Below are positions 36,481-45,236 of a stretch of DNA of 64,000 nucleotides, in pieces. The stretch's first letter is position 1, and every line of letters starts with the position of its first letter. Location of the stretch: the NCBI GenBank assembly GCA_017463485.1, contig JAFTPD010000009.1, positions 159,076-223,075 of the forward strand, written 5' to 3'. Below the pieces are notes generated by a model that saw only the letters and a program-made list of their open reading frames with translations, did no database searches and had not been told where the DNA came from. The position numbers were made by a program, and so were the translations under genes. The DNA comes from Clostridia bacterium. Lineage in GTDB: Bacteria; Bacillota; Clostridia; Oscillospirales; CAG-272.

Positions 36481-36494
36481 TTTGCCTTTTTCTA

Positions 36495-36523
36495 TTGACA
36501 ATTTTGTAGGCGCATGATATAAT
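36495..36523 (+). promoter_or_regulatory. Promoter of MATE gene
   Basis: TTGACA (36495-36500), 17-bp spacer, TATAAT (36518-36523). Confidence 0.88.
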
Positions 36524-36564
36524 TATGTGTCTGAAGTTCTCGTCAAAAAAAGAAGGTGTTATGT

Positions 36565-37926
36565 GTGTTTAGAACAAAAACAATAGATGCCACTCAAGGA
36601 CCGATAATTCCTCAAATCATTATTTTTGCGATCCCTTTGATTTTAACAACGTTGATACAGACGCTGTTCAATGCAGTCGATATCGCCGTTCTCGGCAATA
36701 TGGCTGATACACGTGCAGTCGCAGCCGTCGGAGCAACGACCACGATCGTGCATTTGATCATAGACGCCTTTGTCGGCATATCCTCAGGTGCCAAGATCGT
36801 CCTTTCAAGGCTTATAGGAAGAAACGACGAAAAAGAATTGCATCGCACTATTGATACATCCATCATATTGGCGGTAGGATTTGGCATTATCATTTCAATC
36901 GCCGGTATCGCCTTTTCGCCTTTCTTTATGAGATGGGTCGATTGCCCTACGGAATGCTTTGACGATGCCGTTATATACCTCCAGATATACCTCGCCTCCG
37001 CGCCGGCAATTCTACTGTACAATTACGGCTCGGCAGTCCTGACATCCGCGGGAGACACGCGCAGACCCTTGTATTTTGCTATCGCCAGCGGACTTCTCAA
37101 CGTAGTTCTCAATATTGTTTTATGCTTGGTGCTTCCCAATAAGGTTGTTGCAGTTGCGATCGCAACCGCCGCATCGCAGGTGCTGTCGGCTGTCCTCGTT
37201 ATGATCCGACTGTGCCGTCTGGACGGCATAATGCGCGTTCGTATCAGCAGAATACGCTTTAATTTCAAGTCGTGTATGCAGCTTTTGCGCTTTGGAGTTC
37301 CCCTGTCCCTGCAGACGCTTATCTACCCATTGGCAAATTTGCAAATTGCATCAGCTATCAACAGTCACGGCGTGGCGTGCATGGCGGGAAACAGTGCAGC
37401 GAGCACGGTAGAACAGATGACCGCCGCCTTCCGAAACGCCTTCAGTGCCTCAACTGCCACCTTTATAGGCCAAAACCTTGGTGCCGAAAAGCCCGATCGA
37501 GTCAGAAAATCACTGTGGTATAATCTTGGATTGGCACTTTTGATAAACACGGCAGTCAGCTTGACGGTTTTGTTTACAAATGAATATTGGATCCATATTT
37601 TCCTAAAGGATGATATGTCGGCAGTAGAATATGCCCTTACACGTAACGATATGCTTATGGCAGCACTCCCATTTGCCGTAGTAAACGCCGTTCTCGGATC
37701 TGCTATACAAGCGTTTGGCTATCCGATATGTAGCACGATAAATTCTGTTGCTTGGGTACTCGGCTTCCGCGCCCTGTGGATGACCGCCATTTACCCGTCA
37801 CATCCAACGTATGCAAACCTGATTTTGTGCTTTGCTGTATCTTGGGGACTTACAATGATATGCAATATCGTGATATTTACTTTTGTTTACATACGGTACA
37901 AAAAAGGAAAGTATAAGAGAATTTAA
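36565..37926 (+). CDS. MATE-family efflux transporter
   Basis: 453 residues, twelve membrane helices, normal for the family. The start region TKTIDATQGPIIPQIIIFAIPLILTTLIQTLFNAVDIAVLG (read in parts: QGPIIPQI, PLILTTLIQTLFNAVD) and the repeat in the second half (FGVPLSLQTLIYPLANLQI) are typical of the MATE two-bundle fold. Such proteins export drugs or metabolites with Na+ or H+. The GTG at 36565, 8 bases after AGAAGG, is chosen over an in-frame GTG at 36556. No regulator adjoins; substrate unknown. Confidence 0.92.
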   Translation: MFRTKTIDATQGPIIPQIIIFAIPLILTTLIQTLFNAVDIAVLGNMADTRAVAAVGATTTIVHLIIDAFVGISSGAKIVLSRLIGRNDEKELHRTIDTSIILAVGFGIIISIAGIAFSPFFMRWVDCPTECFDDAVIYLQIYLASAPAILLYNYGSAVLTSAGDTRRPLYFAIASGLLNVVLNIVLCLVLPNKVVAVAIATAASQVLSAVLVMIRLCRLDGIMRVRISRIRFNFKSCMQLLRFGVPLSLQTLIYPLANLQIASAINSHGVACMAGNSAASTVEQMTAAFRNAFSASTATFIGQNLGAEKPDRVRKSLWYNLGLALLINTAVSLTVLFTNEYWIHIFLKDDMSAVEYALTRNDMLMAALPFAVVNAVLGSAIQAFGYPICSTINSVAWVLGFRALWMTAIYPSHPTYANLILCFAVSWGLTMICNIVIFTFVYIRYKKGKYKRI

Positions 37927-37985
37927 AATAACATCGTTCCCATCTTCCCTGCAGCCTTTTACTTACAAAATTTTTGCCGGTTCTA

Positions 37986-38014
37986 TTGACAATTACGGCA
38001 ATAAGGTATATAAT
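37986..38014 (+). promoter_or_regulatory. Promoter of sugar-phosphate isomerase-like gene
   Basis: TTGACA (37986-37991), 17-bp spacer, TATAAT (38009-38014). Confidence 0.88.
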
Positions 38015-38061
38015 TTTCTCAAAGGGGATTTACCCAAAATAAAAATTCGGAGGACCAATTT

Positions 38062-38949
38062 ATGAAGCTTGCTACAAGCACAGGAGATTTCCGCGAATAC
38101 ACAAACAGCACGATAGAAACCCTCGAGTACCTGCACGAGGCGGGATTTCAGTACGTAGACTACAACTTCGGACCTGATTACAGCCGCAAGAACGATACAT
38201 ACGGTGAAAATTGGAAGGAATACGTTGAGGAGCTTAAGAAAAAGGCAAACAGCCTCGGACTTGAGTTCGTTCAGGCTCACTCTCCTATGGGCAGACCGCT
38301 GGTTGACACAGAGGAAATGATCCGTTGCACCATCCGCTCCATTGAGGTCTGCGGTATGCTCGGAATTAAAAACGTCGTCGTTCACTCCGGCTACGTTAAG
38401 GATATTGACAAGTACGAGAACTTCCGCCGTAACAAGGAGTTTTTCCTGGCGCTTATGGACACCGCAGAGAAATGGGACGTAAATATTCTTTGTGAGAACT
38501 TCGATATTATGGTGTTTGATGACACTTATTGGATCGACAACGCACCCGATCTGCGCGAATTCCTTGACTACGTAAATCATCCCCGTCTGCACGCCTGCTG
38601 GGATATCGGTCACGGCAATATGCAGCCGCTCTCACAGCACGAAGCACTGATGCTGCTGGGCAAGGACGTATATGCGCTGCACGTTCAGGATAATCTGGGC
38701 GCGAAGGATACCCACTATATTCCCTACCTCGGCACTGTCAACTTCGACAGCGTGATGTACGGTCTTAAGCAGATAAACTATCAGGGATATTTCACCTTTG
38801 AAACAGGAGTTCTGGGCTATTGGAATGCCCGCCGCGAGTTTGACCTTGACAAAAGACTTGTAAGACCCTCGCTGGAGCTTAAAAAGAAGGCTGAGCGATT
38901 CCTCTTCGAGCTTGGCGAATACATGATAAGAACATCCTGCGATTGGTAA
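38062..38949 (+). CDS. Sugar phosphate isomerase/epimerase-like TIM barrel
   Basis: 295 residues of the AP-endonuclease-2/xylose-isomerase-like fold. Metal-ligand blocks in order: QAHSPMGRPL near residue 75, VVHSGYV near 110, CENFDI near 140, CWDIGHGNMQ near 182, LHVQDN near 210 and FETGVLG near 255. These enzymes isomerise or epimerise sugars, inositols or their derivatives; the substrate cannot be told. Start follows GGAGG. Single-gene unit with strong promoter and terminator. A broken copy of its start lies at 36390-36430. Confidence 0.85.
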   Translation: MKLATSTGDFREYTNSTIETLEYLHEAGFQYVDYNFGPDYSRKNDTYGENWKEYVEELKKKANSLGLEFVQAHSPMGRPLVDTEEMIRCTIRSIEVCGMLGIKNVVVHSGYVKDIDKYENFRRNKEFFLALMDTAEKWDVNILCENFDIMVFDDTYWIDNAPDLREFLDYVNHPRLHACWDIGHGNMQPLSQHEALMLLGKDVYALHVQDNLGAKDTHYIPYLGTVNFDSVMYGLKQINYQGYFTFETGVLGYWNARREFDLDKRLVRPSLELKKKAERFLFELGEYMIRTSCDW

Positions 38950-38962
38950 TTGGAAAAATCAG

Positions 38963-38995
38963 AAAATTCGGGAGCGAAAACGCTCCCGAATTTTT
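38963..38995 (+). terminator. Terminator after isomerase-like gene
   Basis: 14-base arms AAAATTCGGGAGCG and CGCTCCCGAATTTT, AAAA loop, T-run at the 3' end. Confidence 0.92.
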
Positions 38996-39057
38996 ACCGC
39001 AAGATTAAATTATTGTAAATTTACTTGACATTATTTGTGAAATTGCGGGCGGACATA

Positions 39058-39086
39058 TTGACAATTTTTGCAGGTCATTATATAAT
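39058..39086 (+). promoter_or_regulatory. Promoter of Fn3-like lipoprotein gene
   Basis: TTGACA (39058-39063), 17-bp spacer, TATAAT (39081-39086). Confidence 0.88.
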
Positions 39087-39166
39087 GTATTATGGTATGC
39101 CGTATGCACGGAGTAATATTCGGTTGCGGCAGAGCAAAATGAATTTTATTCATAGGAGGATAAAAC

Positions 39167-42100
39167 ATGAAAAGGATTTTAAGCATCGCGTGCGCGCTTA
39201 TGGCACTGCTTTTCGTAGTGACCGCATTCGCAGCGTGCGGCGAAGAGCCCAACTATGTGATCGGCAACCTGTCATACGATCCCGAATCCGGTATTCTGGA
39301 TTGGTCTGACAACTCCGACGCAACCGAGTGGATCGTAGTTATCGACGGTGAGGAATTCAAGACCAAGCAGTCGCAGATTACTTACGAAGCCACCAACAAA
39401 GACATCAACGTAAGAATTGAGGGTCTTCACGACAAGAAGGGTTCTGAGATCAACCCCGTTCTCAGCACCACCATTTACTATCTCGAAACCGTAACCGGTC
39501 TTGAGATCAAGGACGGTCAGCTCCGTTGGAATGCCGTTAACAATGCTAACGCATATCAGGTATACAACAACGGTTCTCCCGTATCTACCGTTTCCGAGTG
39601 CGCATACACCATTCCTTCGGGCGCATTCAACCTGTACGTAATGCCTATGCGTAGCGGTTCTTACTACTACTGCTACAAGTCCGAATCTCTCTCGGGTATG
39701 ATTCTCGCATCTCCCACTACCGTTTCTTACAGCAACGATGTGTTCACTTGGGACGCTGTTGAGAATGCAGACTACTACGAGCTGAAGATCAACGGTGAGT
39801 CCGTAACGGCAAGCACCAACAGCTACAGCTTCGCAGGCAACAAGAAGGATATCGAGATATCCATCGCTGCAGGCTCCAACCAGGCAGGAGCTTACGTATC
39901 CTCTCCTCTGGTCAAGACCTGCCACTATCTCACTCCCGTAACCGAGTTCTCCTTCGATCAGACCGGTAGCCTCATCTGGAATCCCGTTGAAAACGCTACC
40001 CACTACGACGTAGTTCTCAACGAGCAGGCACAGGGTACTGTAACCGAGCCCGTATTCTCCAACATCCAGCTCGATACTTACTACACCATCAAGGTTACTC
40101 CCGTTGGAGAGTTCAGCTACACCGACGTTGCTACTCCCTACTCCTTCGAAAAGCTTTCTCCCGTAACCAATATCGCATTCTCCAACGGTATTATTACCTG
40201 GGACGTACATGCGAGAGCAGCTTCTTACGAGGTTAAGGTAAACGGCGAGGAATTCAAGGCTGAAAAGAACTCCTATAATATAGGAAACATTCAGAAGACC
40301 ATCATCATTGAGGTCTATGCTATCGGTGATAAGGAGAACAGCCGTTCCTTTATGTCCACCAGCCAGACCTACACCTATCTGCCTAAGGTAGATAACGTAC
40401 GTGTTGAGGACGGTATCCTGAAGTGGGATGCTTCCGAGGGTGCAGTAAGCTACACCATCAAATTCACCAACAGAAACAACCAGACCACGAGTGTTACCGA
40501 GACCTCCTTCGCTAACATTACTCCTAACACTCAGTACGTCGCACAGATCATTCCCGTAGGACCTAACGCAAACTTCTACTCCTACTGGTCACAGGAATTT
40601 GACTTTACCGTTCTTGCCGCTCCTACTCTCTCCTACAATCAGGGCGTATTCAAGTGGCAGGGTGTCAACGAGGCTTCCGGTTACACTGTTCGCATCACCG
40701 ATCCCGACGGCAAGGTTTCTGAAAAGACCCTTGACAAGATGACGTACACCCAGAACTGTGACTTCGTAGAAAAAGCAGGCGATTACACCATCGCAGTAAA
40801 GGTTCTTGCTGATACCAGCAACGACAAGCTGTTCGACTCTGCTTACAGCAAGCCCATGACAGTTAAGCAGCTCAAGGACGTAACCAACCACACCGTTGAT
40901 CATTCGTCCACTAACTTCGACAACTTCTGCTTCACCATTGACGCTGTTGACGGCGCATCCGGATACAAGATCTTTGTAAACGAAGCTGAAAAGACCAGCA
41001 GCGCATCCAACGCCGTCAAGCTCGACATCCAGTCGCTTCTGACTGACGACAGCGAGACCACCTTCGTTGTAGAGGTTCAGGCAATCGGTAGAGTTACCGC
41101 TGACACTATCGTCCTTGACTCCAAGGGCAAGTACGCATTCGAGGTTATCAAGCTGGCTACTCCCCAGAACGTAACCATCAGCGGTACTAAGATCGAATGG
41201 GACGACGTTAACCGCACCTCCAAGTACCTCGTTTCTATCGACGGTAAGACCTTCGAGACCAGCTCCTCTTACTATCAGACAACCAACGTTACCGCAGGCG
41301 CACATACCGTTATGGTTCGCGCACTTGCAATGCCCTCCGACGAGACCTCCGGAACTGTTACCGATTACATGAGCAGCCGTTGGTCGACTCCCATTTCCTT
41401 CACCAAGCTTGCAGCTCCCGCTAACGTAAGAATTGAATCTGCAGGTACCGATACCATTGTTAAGTGGGATCAGGTTAACGGAAACAAGGGATATGCAGTT
41501 AAGATCGGCACAGACGAGCCTGAGAACTGGTCCGCAACCGCTTACAACATCTCCACTCACGTCGGCAAGCTGAAGGCAGGCGAGGGTGTTCAGATCTCCA
41601 TCTACGCTAAGGGTGATGGAAGCACGCTGATGGATTCCGAGCCTTCAGCAACCATTACCGTAGCAAGACTCAACGTTCCTACTAACCTCACCTTCTCGGG
41701 CGACAATCTGACATGGACCGCCCCCGACGTTGACGGCATTAAGCCCACCTCCTACAAGCTGTATATCGGCACCGAGGAGATTCCCGTTACGGGCACAAGC
41801 TACTCCGTAGCTGATCTTCCCGCAGGTGAATACAACATTTCTATCGTTGCAGTAGGTAACAGAACCACCACCATTGACTCTCCTAAGTCTGAGAGCATCC
41901 ACGTAACCAAGCTGGCTGAAGTAACTAACGTTCAGGCATCCGGCACCACCTACACATGGGATATGGTTCCCGGCGCGGCTCAGTACGAGATCAAGATCAA
42001 CAATACCACCTACTATTCCAACGAAACTAAGTTCGACGTTTCTACCATCTTCACCGGCAAGCAGGGATACAGCGTAAGCATCCGCGCTATCAGCTCCGAT

Positions 42101-42469
42101 CCTTACGTTATCGCAGGTAAGGCTTACTCCTTCACTCAGGTAGTTGAAACTCTTGCTGTTCCTCAGTACAAGAGCGACGCTTCCCAGCTGACCGCAAACA
42201 CCTTTACGATCAGCGTAGATGAGTCCACCAAGACCCTGACCATTAACGCTATGACCAGCGATGTCATCCCCATGCAGGTTGAGTACTCCGTAGACGGTAT
42301 GACACTTTCCTCCAACCAGTACACCATGAGCGTGGGCGTCACCGGCTATGAGTACAAGGTTCAGGTAAGATTTGTAGGACACGGCTTCGCGGCAGGCGTT
42401 GACGGAGCAATCGGAACTTACTATATCGATTCTCCCATCTCCTCCGAGGTTACCGTTCTTGAGCCCTAA
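39167..42469 (+). CDS. Large lipoprotein of tandem fibronectin-III-like modules
   Basis: 1100 residues. Signal peptide with lipobox AFAAC, lipidated Cys near 24. The rest is about twelve modules of 75-95 residues, each opening with a Val/Pro strand, then a short turn and a Trp (for example VTNIAFSNGIITWDVHARAA, PTLSYNQGVFKWQGVNEASG, VTNVQASGTTYTWDMVPGAA) followed by a SYxV strand: the A/B/C strands of Fn3 domains. No catalytic domain, cell-wall anchor or transmembrane helix is seen, so it should be tethered to the outer face of the membrane. Strong codon bias and promoter suggest abundance. Adhesion, scaffold or glycan binding are all possible; none is shown. Confidence 0.85.
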   Translation: MKRILSIACALMALLFVVTAFAACGEEPNYVIGNLSYDPESGILDWSDNSDATEWIVVIDGEEFKTKQSQITYEATNKDINVRIEGLHDKKGSEINPVLSTTIYYLETVTGLEIKDGQLRWNAVNNANAYQVYNNGSPVSTVSECAYTIPSGAFNLYVMPMRSGSYYYCYKSESLSGMILASPTTVSYSNDVFTWDAVENADYYELKINGESVTASTNSYSFAGNKKDIEISIAAGSNQAGAYVSSPLVKTCHYLTPVTEFSFDQTGSLIWNPVENATHYDVVLNEQAQGTVTEPVFSNIQLDTYYTIKVTPVGEFSYTDVATPYSFEKLSPVTNIAFSNGIITWDVHARAASYEVKVNGEEFKAEKNSYNIGNIQKTIIIEVYAIGDKENSRSFMSTSQTYTYLPKVDNVRVEDGILKWDASEGAVSYTIKFTNRNNQTTSVTETSFANITPNTQYVAQIIPVGPNANFYSYWSQEFDFTVLAAPTLSYNQGVFKWQGVNEASGYTVRITDPDGKVSEKTLDKMTYTQNCDFVEKAGDYTIAVKVLADTSNDKLFDSAYSKPMTVKQLKDVTNHTVDHSSTNFDNFCFTIDAVDGASGYKIFVNEAEKTSSASNAVKLDIQSLLTDDSETTFVVEVQAIGRVTADTIVLDSKGKYAFEVIKLATPQNVTISGTKIEWDDVNRTSKYLVSIDGKTFETSSSYYQTTNVTAGAHTVMVRALAMPSDETSGTVTDYMSSRWSTPISFTKLAAPANVRIESAGTDTIVKWDQVNGNKGYAVKIGTDEPENWSATAYNISTHVGKLKAGEGVQISIYAKGDGSTLMDSEPSATITVARLNVPTNLTFSGDNLTWTAPDVDGIKPTSYKLYIGTEEIPVTGTSYSVADLPAGEYNISIVAVGNRTTTIDSPKSESIHVTKLAEVTNVQASGTTYTWDMVPGAAQYEIKINNTTYYSNETKFDVSTIFTGKQGYSVSIRAISSDPYVIAGKAYSFTQVVETLAVPQYKSDASQLTANTFTISVDESTKTLTINAMTSDVIPMQVEYSVDGMTLSSNQYTMSVGVTGYEYKVQVRFVGHGFAAGVDGAIGTYYIDSPISSEVTVLEP

Positions 42470-42487
42470 TTAAAAATAAGTTGTTTT

Positions 42488-42518
42488 CTCCCCGCGCTCA
42501 CGCGCGGGGAGTTTTTTT
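42488..42518 (+). terminator. Terminator after Fn3-like lipoprotein gene
   Basis: 10-bp arms CTCCCCGCGC and GCGCGGGGAG, 4-base loop, seven Ts. Confidence 0.94.
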
Positions 42519-42538
42519 GAAAAATTGTGTTTTGAGGA

Positions 42539-42567
42539 TTGATTTTTTGCAAATAATATGATACAAT
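42539..42567 (+). promoter_or_regulatory. trxA promoter
   Basis: TTGATT (42539-42544), 17-bp spacer, TACAAT (42562-42567). Confidence 0.75.
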
Positions 42568-42617
42568 AAAATTGTGCCCGATACGGGTGCAAGCAAATGA
42601 TCGAAAGGAGCTTTAAT

Positions 42618-42926
42618 ATGTCAGTAGTAAAGATAACAAAAGATAATTTTGAACAGGCAACGACGAGCGAAAAGCCCGTGCTGCTTGATTTCTATGCAGA
42701 TTGGTGCGGTCCTTGCCGCATGGTATCTCCTATTGTGGACAAGATCGCAGACGAGCATCCCGAATTCTTCGTTGGTAAGATCAACGTTGACGACGAGGAG
42801 GAGCTTGCACGCGCTTTTGAGATCCGCAATATCCCCACGCTCGTCGTACTCAAGGGCGGTCAGGTAGCTGACAAGGCTATCGGAGTCCGTACCGAGGAGC
42901 AGATAATTTCTATGCTTGAGGGCTGA
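42618..42926 (+). CDS. trxA: Thioredoxin
   Basis: 102 residues, normal length. The redox motif WCGPC is at 29-33, cis-proline in IRNIPTLVVLKGG near 76. It reduces disulfides in cytosolic proteins. ATG at 42618 follows AAAGGAG; the frame extending to 42597 precedes that site. Its terminator stem begins inside the last codons. Confidence 0.96.
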   Translation: MSVVKITKDNFEQATTSEKPVLLDFYADWCGPCRMVSPIVDKIADEHPEFFVGKINVDDEEELARAFEIRNIPTLVVLKGGQVADKAIGVRTEEQIISMLEG

Positions 42927-42941
42927 TGCCCTCAAGCTTTT
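42915..42941 (+). terminator. trxA terminator overlapping the coding end
   Basis: CTTGAGGGC (42915-42923) and GCCCTCAAG (42928-42936), loop TGAT which includes the stop codon, then CTTTTT. Confidence 0.88.
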
Positions 42942-42966
42942 TATCGACATTTTTTACGAAATTTTA

Positions 42967-42995
42967 TTGACAATTTCGTATGAAACTGCTATAAT
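42967..42995 (+). promoter_or_regulatory. Promoter of DUF308-type gene
   Basis: TTGACA (42967-42972), 17-bp spacer, TATAAT (42990-42995). Confidence 0.88.
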
Positions 42996-43044
42996 ATTAC
43001 TGTTGCAAGTAACACTTCAACAATTACTTCTTTAGGAGGCTATT

Positions 43045-43524
43045 ATGGCAGATTTAAAAAAATCTCACTCTAATCTTGTCAATGCGCTGATCTACATAGT
43101 TCTCGGCGTGTTGCTCTGCGTATTCAAGGCAGGCATGCTTAACTGGATGCTCACTATCGCTGGTATTGTCTTCATCGTTCTTGGTGTTCTTGATATGCTC
43201 AAAAAGGAATACACCTCGGGTGCAGTAAGCGCAGTCATAGGTCTTGTTATCCTTTTGGGCGGCTGGTTATTCGTCGACATCGTTCTTCTCGTATTTGGTG
43301 TTCTTCTCATAGCCAAAGGTGCAATTTCCCTTTTCGAGTCCATAAAGAGCAAGAGCGTAGTTGACATAGTTTTTGCGGCTATCACTATCGCAGCAGGAAT
43401 TATGCTTATTGTCAGCAAGTGGGCGCTTCTCGATTGGTTCTTCATCATTATCGGTGTAATCCTTATCGTCGACGGTGTGCTTGAGCTTGTCGGCAAGGAG
43501 CTCAAAAAGCTTATAAAGAAATAA
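43045..43524 (+). CDS. DUF308-type small membrane protein
   Basis: 159 residues with six short membrane helices arranged as three hairpins, each with an (I/V)xxG(V)LxI pattern and a charged loop; this matches the DUF308/HdeD-like group. Bacterial members have been linked to acid or envelope stress, but no function is proven here. Start follows AGGAGG. Monocistronic. Confidence 0.75.
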   Translation: MADLKKSHSNLVNALIYIVLGVLLCVFKAGMLNWMLTIAGIVFIVLGVLDMLKKEYTSGAVSAVIGLVILLGGWLFVDIVLLVFGVLLIAKGAISLFESIKSKSVVDIVFAAITIAAGIMLIVSKWALLDWFFIIIGVILIVDGVLELVGKELKKLIKK

Positions 43525-43536
43525 TGCTGACCTCCA

Positions 43537-43568
43537 AACACGGCGCTAATTGCGCCGTGTTTTTTTAT
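43537..43568 (+). terminator. Terminator after DUF308-type gene
   Basis: ACACGGCGC and GCGCCGTGT arms, 5-base loop, seven Ts. Confidence 0.92.
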
Positions 43569-43577
43569 AAAACGCTA

Positions 43578-43606
43578 TTGACAAAAGGAAAAAAATGTGA
43601 TACAAT
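43578..43606 (+). promoter_or_regulatory. Promoter of tetR-type gene
   Basis: TTGACA (43578-43583), 17-bp spacer, TACAAT (43601-43606). The palindrome at 43610-43630 covers the likely transcription start. Confidence 0.88.
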
Positions 43607-43609
43607 ATA

Positions 43610-43630
43610 TTCAGCACACGGTGTGCTGAA
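43610..43630. promoter_or_regulatory. Candidate TetR operator, copy 1
   Basis: Perfect inverted repeat TTCAGCACAC-G-GTGTGCTGAA just downstream of the -10 box; overlaps the start of the AAAGGAG ribosome-binding site. Confidence 0.85.
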
Positions 43631-43643
43631 AGGAGATAAAGCC

Positions 43644-44222
43644 TTGAAAGACAATACACATGAACTGATATCAGACGAGATGTCCAAAACTATCATTCAC
43701 ACTGCAGAGCAGATCGCTATCGCACAGGGCGTGGAAAATTTGACCGTCCGAAAGATACTGCAAAGTCTTAATATCACCAACCGCGTGTTCTACAACCGCT
43801 TTCACAATATCGACGAGGTTTTGAACCTTGTTTACGAGGGAATGGTCTTGAAAATTCGCGAGAGTATTTCATCCGATTTTGACCCGCAGGGCGACTTTTT
43901 CAGTCAGGTGCTTGACATTGTTGCAAACACCCTCGTTATGTCCTACGACATCAAAATGAACCTTAATTATTATGTTTTCAAGAGCGACTCCGCCTCCCAC
44001 CGTAATTACGAGTGGTGGAAGGCCGAGATCAGCAAGCTGATTGAATTCGGCAAGGCTCAAGGCTACCTCAAAGACGTAGACACCGAGATCATGAGTTACT
44101 CGATATGGTGCTTTGTGCGCGGATACAACGTAGACGCGCTCAGCCGCAAGCTCCCCCGCGACGTTGCGGTGGCAAATTTCAAATACAGCTTCGGAATACT
44201 GCTTGACGGTATGCGCGCATAA
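43644..44222 (+). CDS. TetR/AcrR-family regulator
   Basis: 192 residues using a TTG start at 43644, 8 bases after AGGAG; an ATG at 43680 is the alternative. The frame upstream to 43524 runs across the promoter and is not coding. The N-terminal helix-turn-helix reads AIAQGVENLTVRKILQSLNI, then TNRVFYNRFHNIDEVLNLVYEG, the typical TetR DNA-binding domain; the C-terminal helical domain should bind a ligand. Matching palindromes before this gene and before degV make it the likely repressor of both. Confidence 0.9.
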   Translation: MKDNTHELISDEMSKTIIHTAEQIAIAQGVENLTVRKILQSLNITNRVFYNRFHNIDEVLNLVYEGMVLKIRESISSDFDPQGDFFSQVLDIVANTLVMSYDIKMNLNYYVFKSDSASHRNYEWWKAEISKLIEFGKAQGYLKDVDTEIMSYSIWCFVRGYNVDALSRKLPRDVAVANFKYSFGILLDGMRA

Positions 44223-44232
44223 TATATATTGG

Positions 44233-44263
44233 CTTTTTTCGGAGGGGATTCCCCTCCGAAAAG
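44233..44263. terminator. Hairpin after tetR-type gene
   Basis: CTTTTTTCGGAGGGG and CCCCTCCGAAAAG around ATT. The U-rich side is on the 5' arm, so on the plus strand it lacks a U-tail and may allow read-through to degV. Confidence 0.6.
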
Positions 44264-44269
44264 AAAAAA

Positions 44270-44288
44270 TCAGCACACTGTGTGCTGA
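44270..44288. promoter_or_regulatory. Candidate TetR operator, copy 2
   Basis: TCAGCACAC-T-GTGTGCTGA, same arms and spacing as copy 1, 53 bases before degV. Confidence 0.85.
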
Positions 44289-44340
44289 ACATTCAGAATA
44301 AAAACTTATTGATACATATCAAAAAAGCGAGGTAATCGAT

Positions 44341-45168
44341 ATGAATAATATTAAGATCGTGCTGGACTCATCTGCAAATATCACACAGCTTGACGGCGTG
44401 GATTTTGCCTTTGCGCCCCTAACTATTGAAACCAAAGAGCGCTCCTTTGTGGACGACGCAAGCCTTGACGTTGCGGAAATGGTGGAATTTCTTTATAACT
44501 ACAAGGACCGTTCCTCCACCTCCTGCCCCAACGCCGCTGATTGGCTTGACGCATTCGGTGACGCTCAGAATATTATTTGCATTACTATCACGGGCTCGCT
44601 GTCGGGTAGCTATAGCACCGCCTGCACCGCAAAACGGCTGTATGAAGCAAAAAACGAGGGGAGCCGTGTGGAGATCATTGATTCCCTTTCCACGGGTCCT
44701 GAGATCGTTCTGATGGCAGAAAAAGTACGCGAGCTTGCTATGGCAGACAGGAGCTTTGACGAAATACTCGACGGTCTACGCGCCTACGGCACACAGCTTC
44801 TGTTCGTGCTTGAATCTATGAAAAACCTCGCGAACAACGGCAGAGTCAGCAAGTTAGCCGCAAAGGCCGCGGGACTTCTCGGCATCCGCGCTATCGGAAA
44901 AGCCAGCGATCGCGGCACTCTTGAAATGCTGTCCAAAAACCGCGGTAGCGAGAAGGCACTTGAAGCTACCGTTGAGCACATAAAGGAAATGGGCTTTGTG
45001 GGCGGCAAGGTGCGCATTGACCACTGCCTCAACCCCGACGCCGCAGAGGCACTTGCCAAAAAGATAAAGGACGCATTCCCTGCCGCACTCGTTACCGTAG
45101 CAGAGTGCAGAGGACTTTGCAGCTTCTACGCCGAAATGGGCGGTTTACTTATCGGATTTGAGGCTTAA
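44341..45168 (+). CDS. DegV-family fatty-acid-binding protein
   Basis: 275 residues, usual size. Family motifs: IVLDSSANIT at the start, the STSCPNAADW stretch near 58, ITITGSLSGSYSTA near 80 and SLSTGPEI near 118. DegV (FakB-type) proteins bind fatty acids for phosphorylation by FakA; FakA is not in the window. Preceded by the second palindrome that matches the one at the tetR-type gene, so its expression is probably tied to that repressor. Confidence 0.93.
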   Translation: MNNIKIVLDSSANITQLDGVDFAFAPLTIETKERSFVDDASLDVAEMVEFLYNYKDRSSTSCPNAADWLDAFGDAQNIICITITGSLSGSYSTACTAKRLYEAKNEGSRVEIIDSLSTGPEIVLMAEKVRELAMADRSFDEILDGLRAYGTQLLFVLESMKNLANNGRVSKLAAKAAGLLGIRAIGKASDRGTLEMLSKNRGSEKALEATVEHIKEMGFVGGKVRIDHCLNPDAAEALAKKIKDAFPAALVTVAECRGLCSFYAEMGGLLIGFEA

Positions 45169-45236
45169 CGCCCCAAAATCCGGTCGATACTGTATAAAGG
45201 AATTAACCGCCCCGCCCCTCAAAAAGGAGAAAACTT

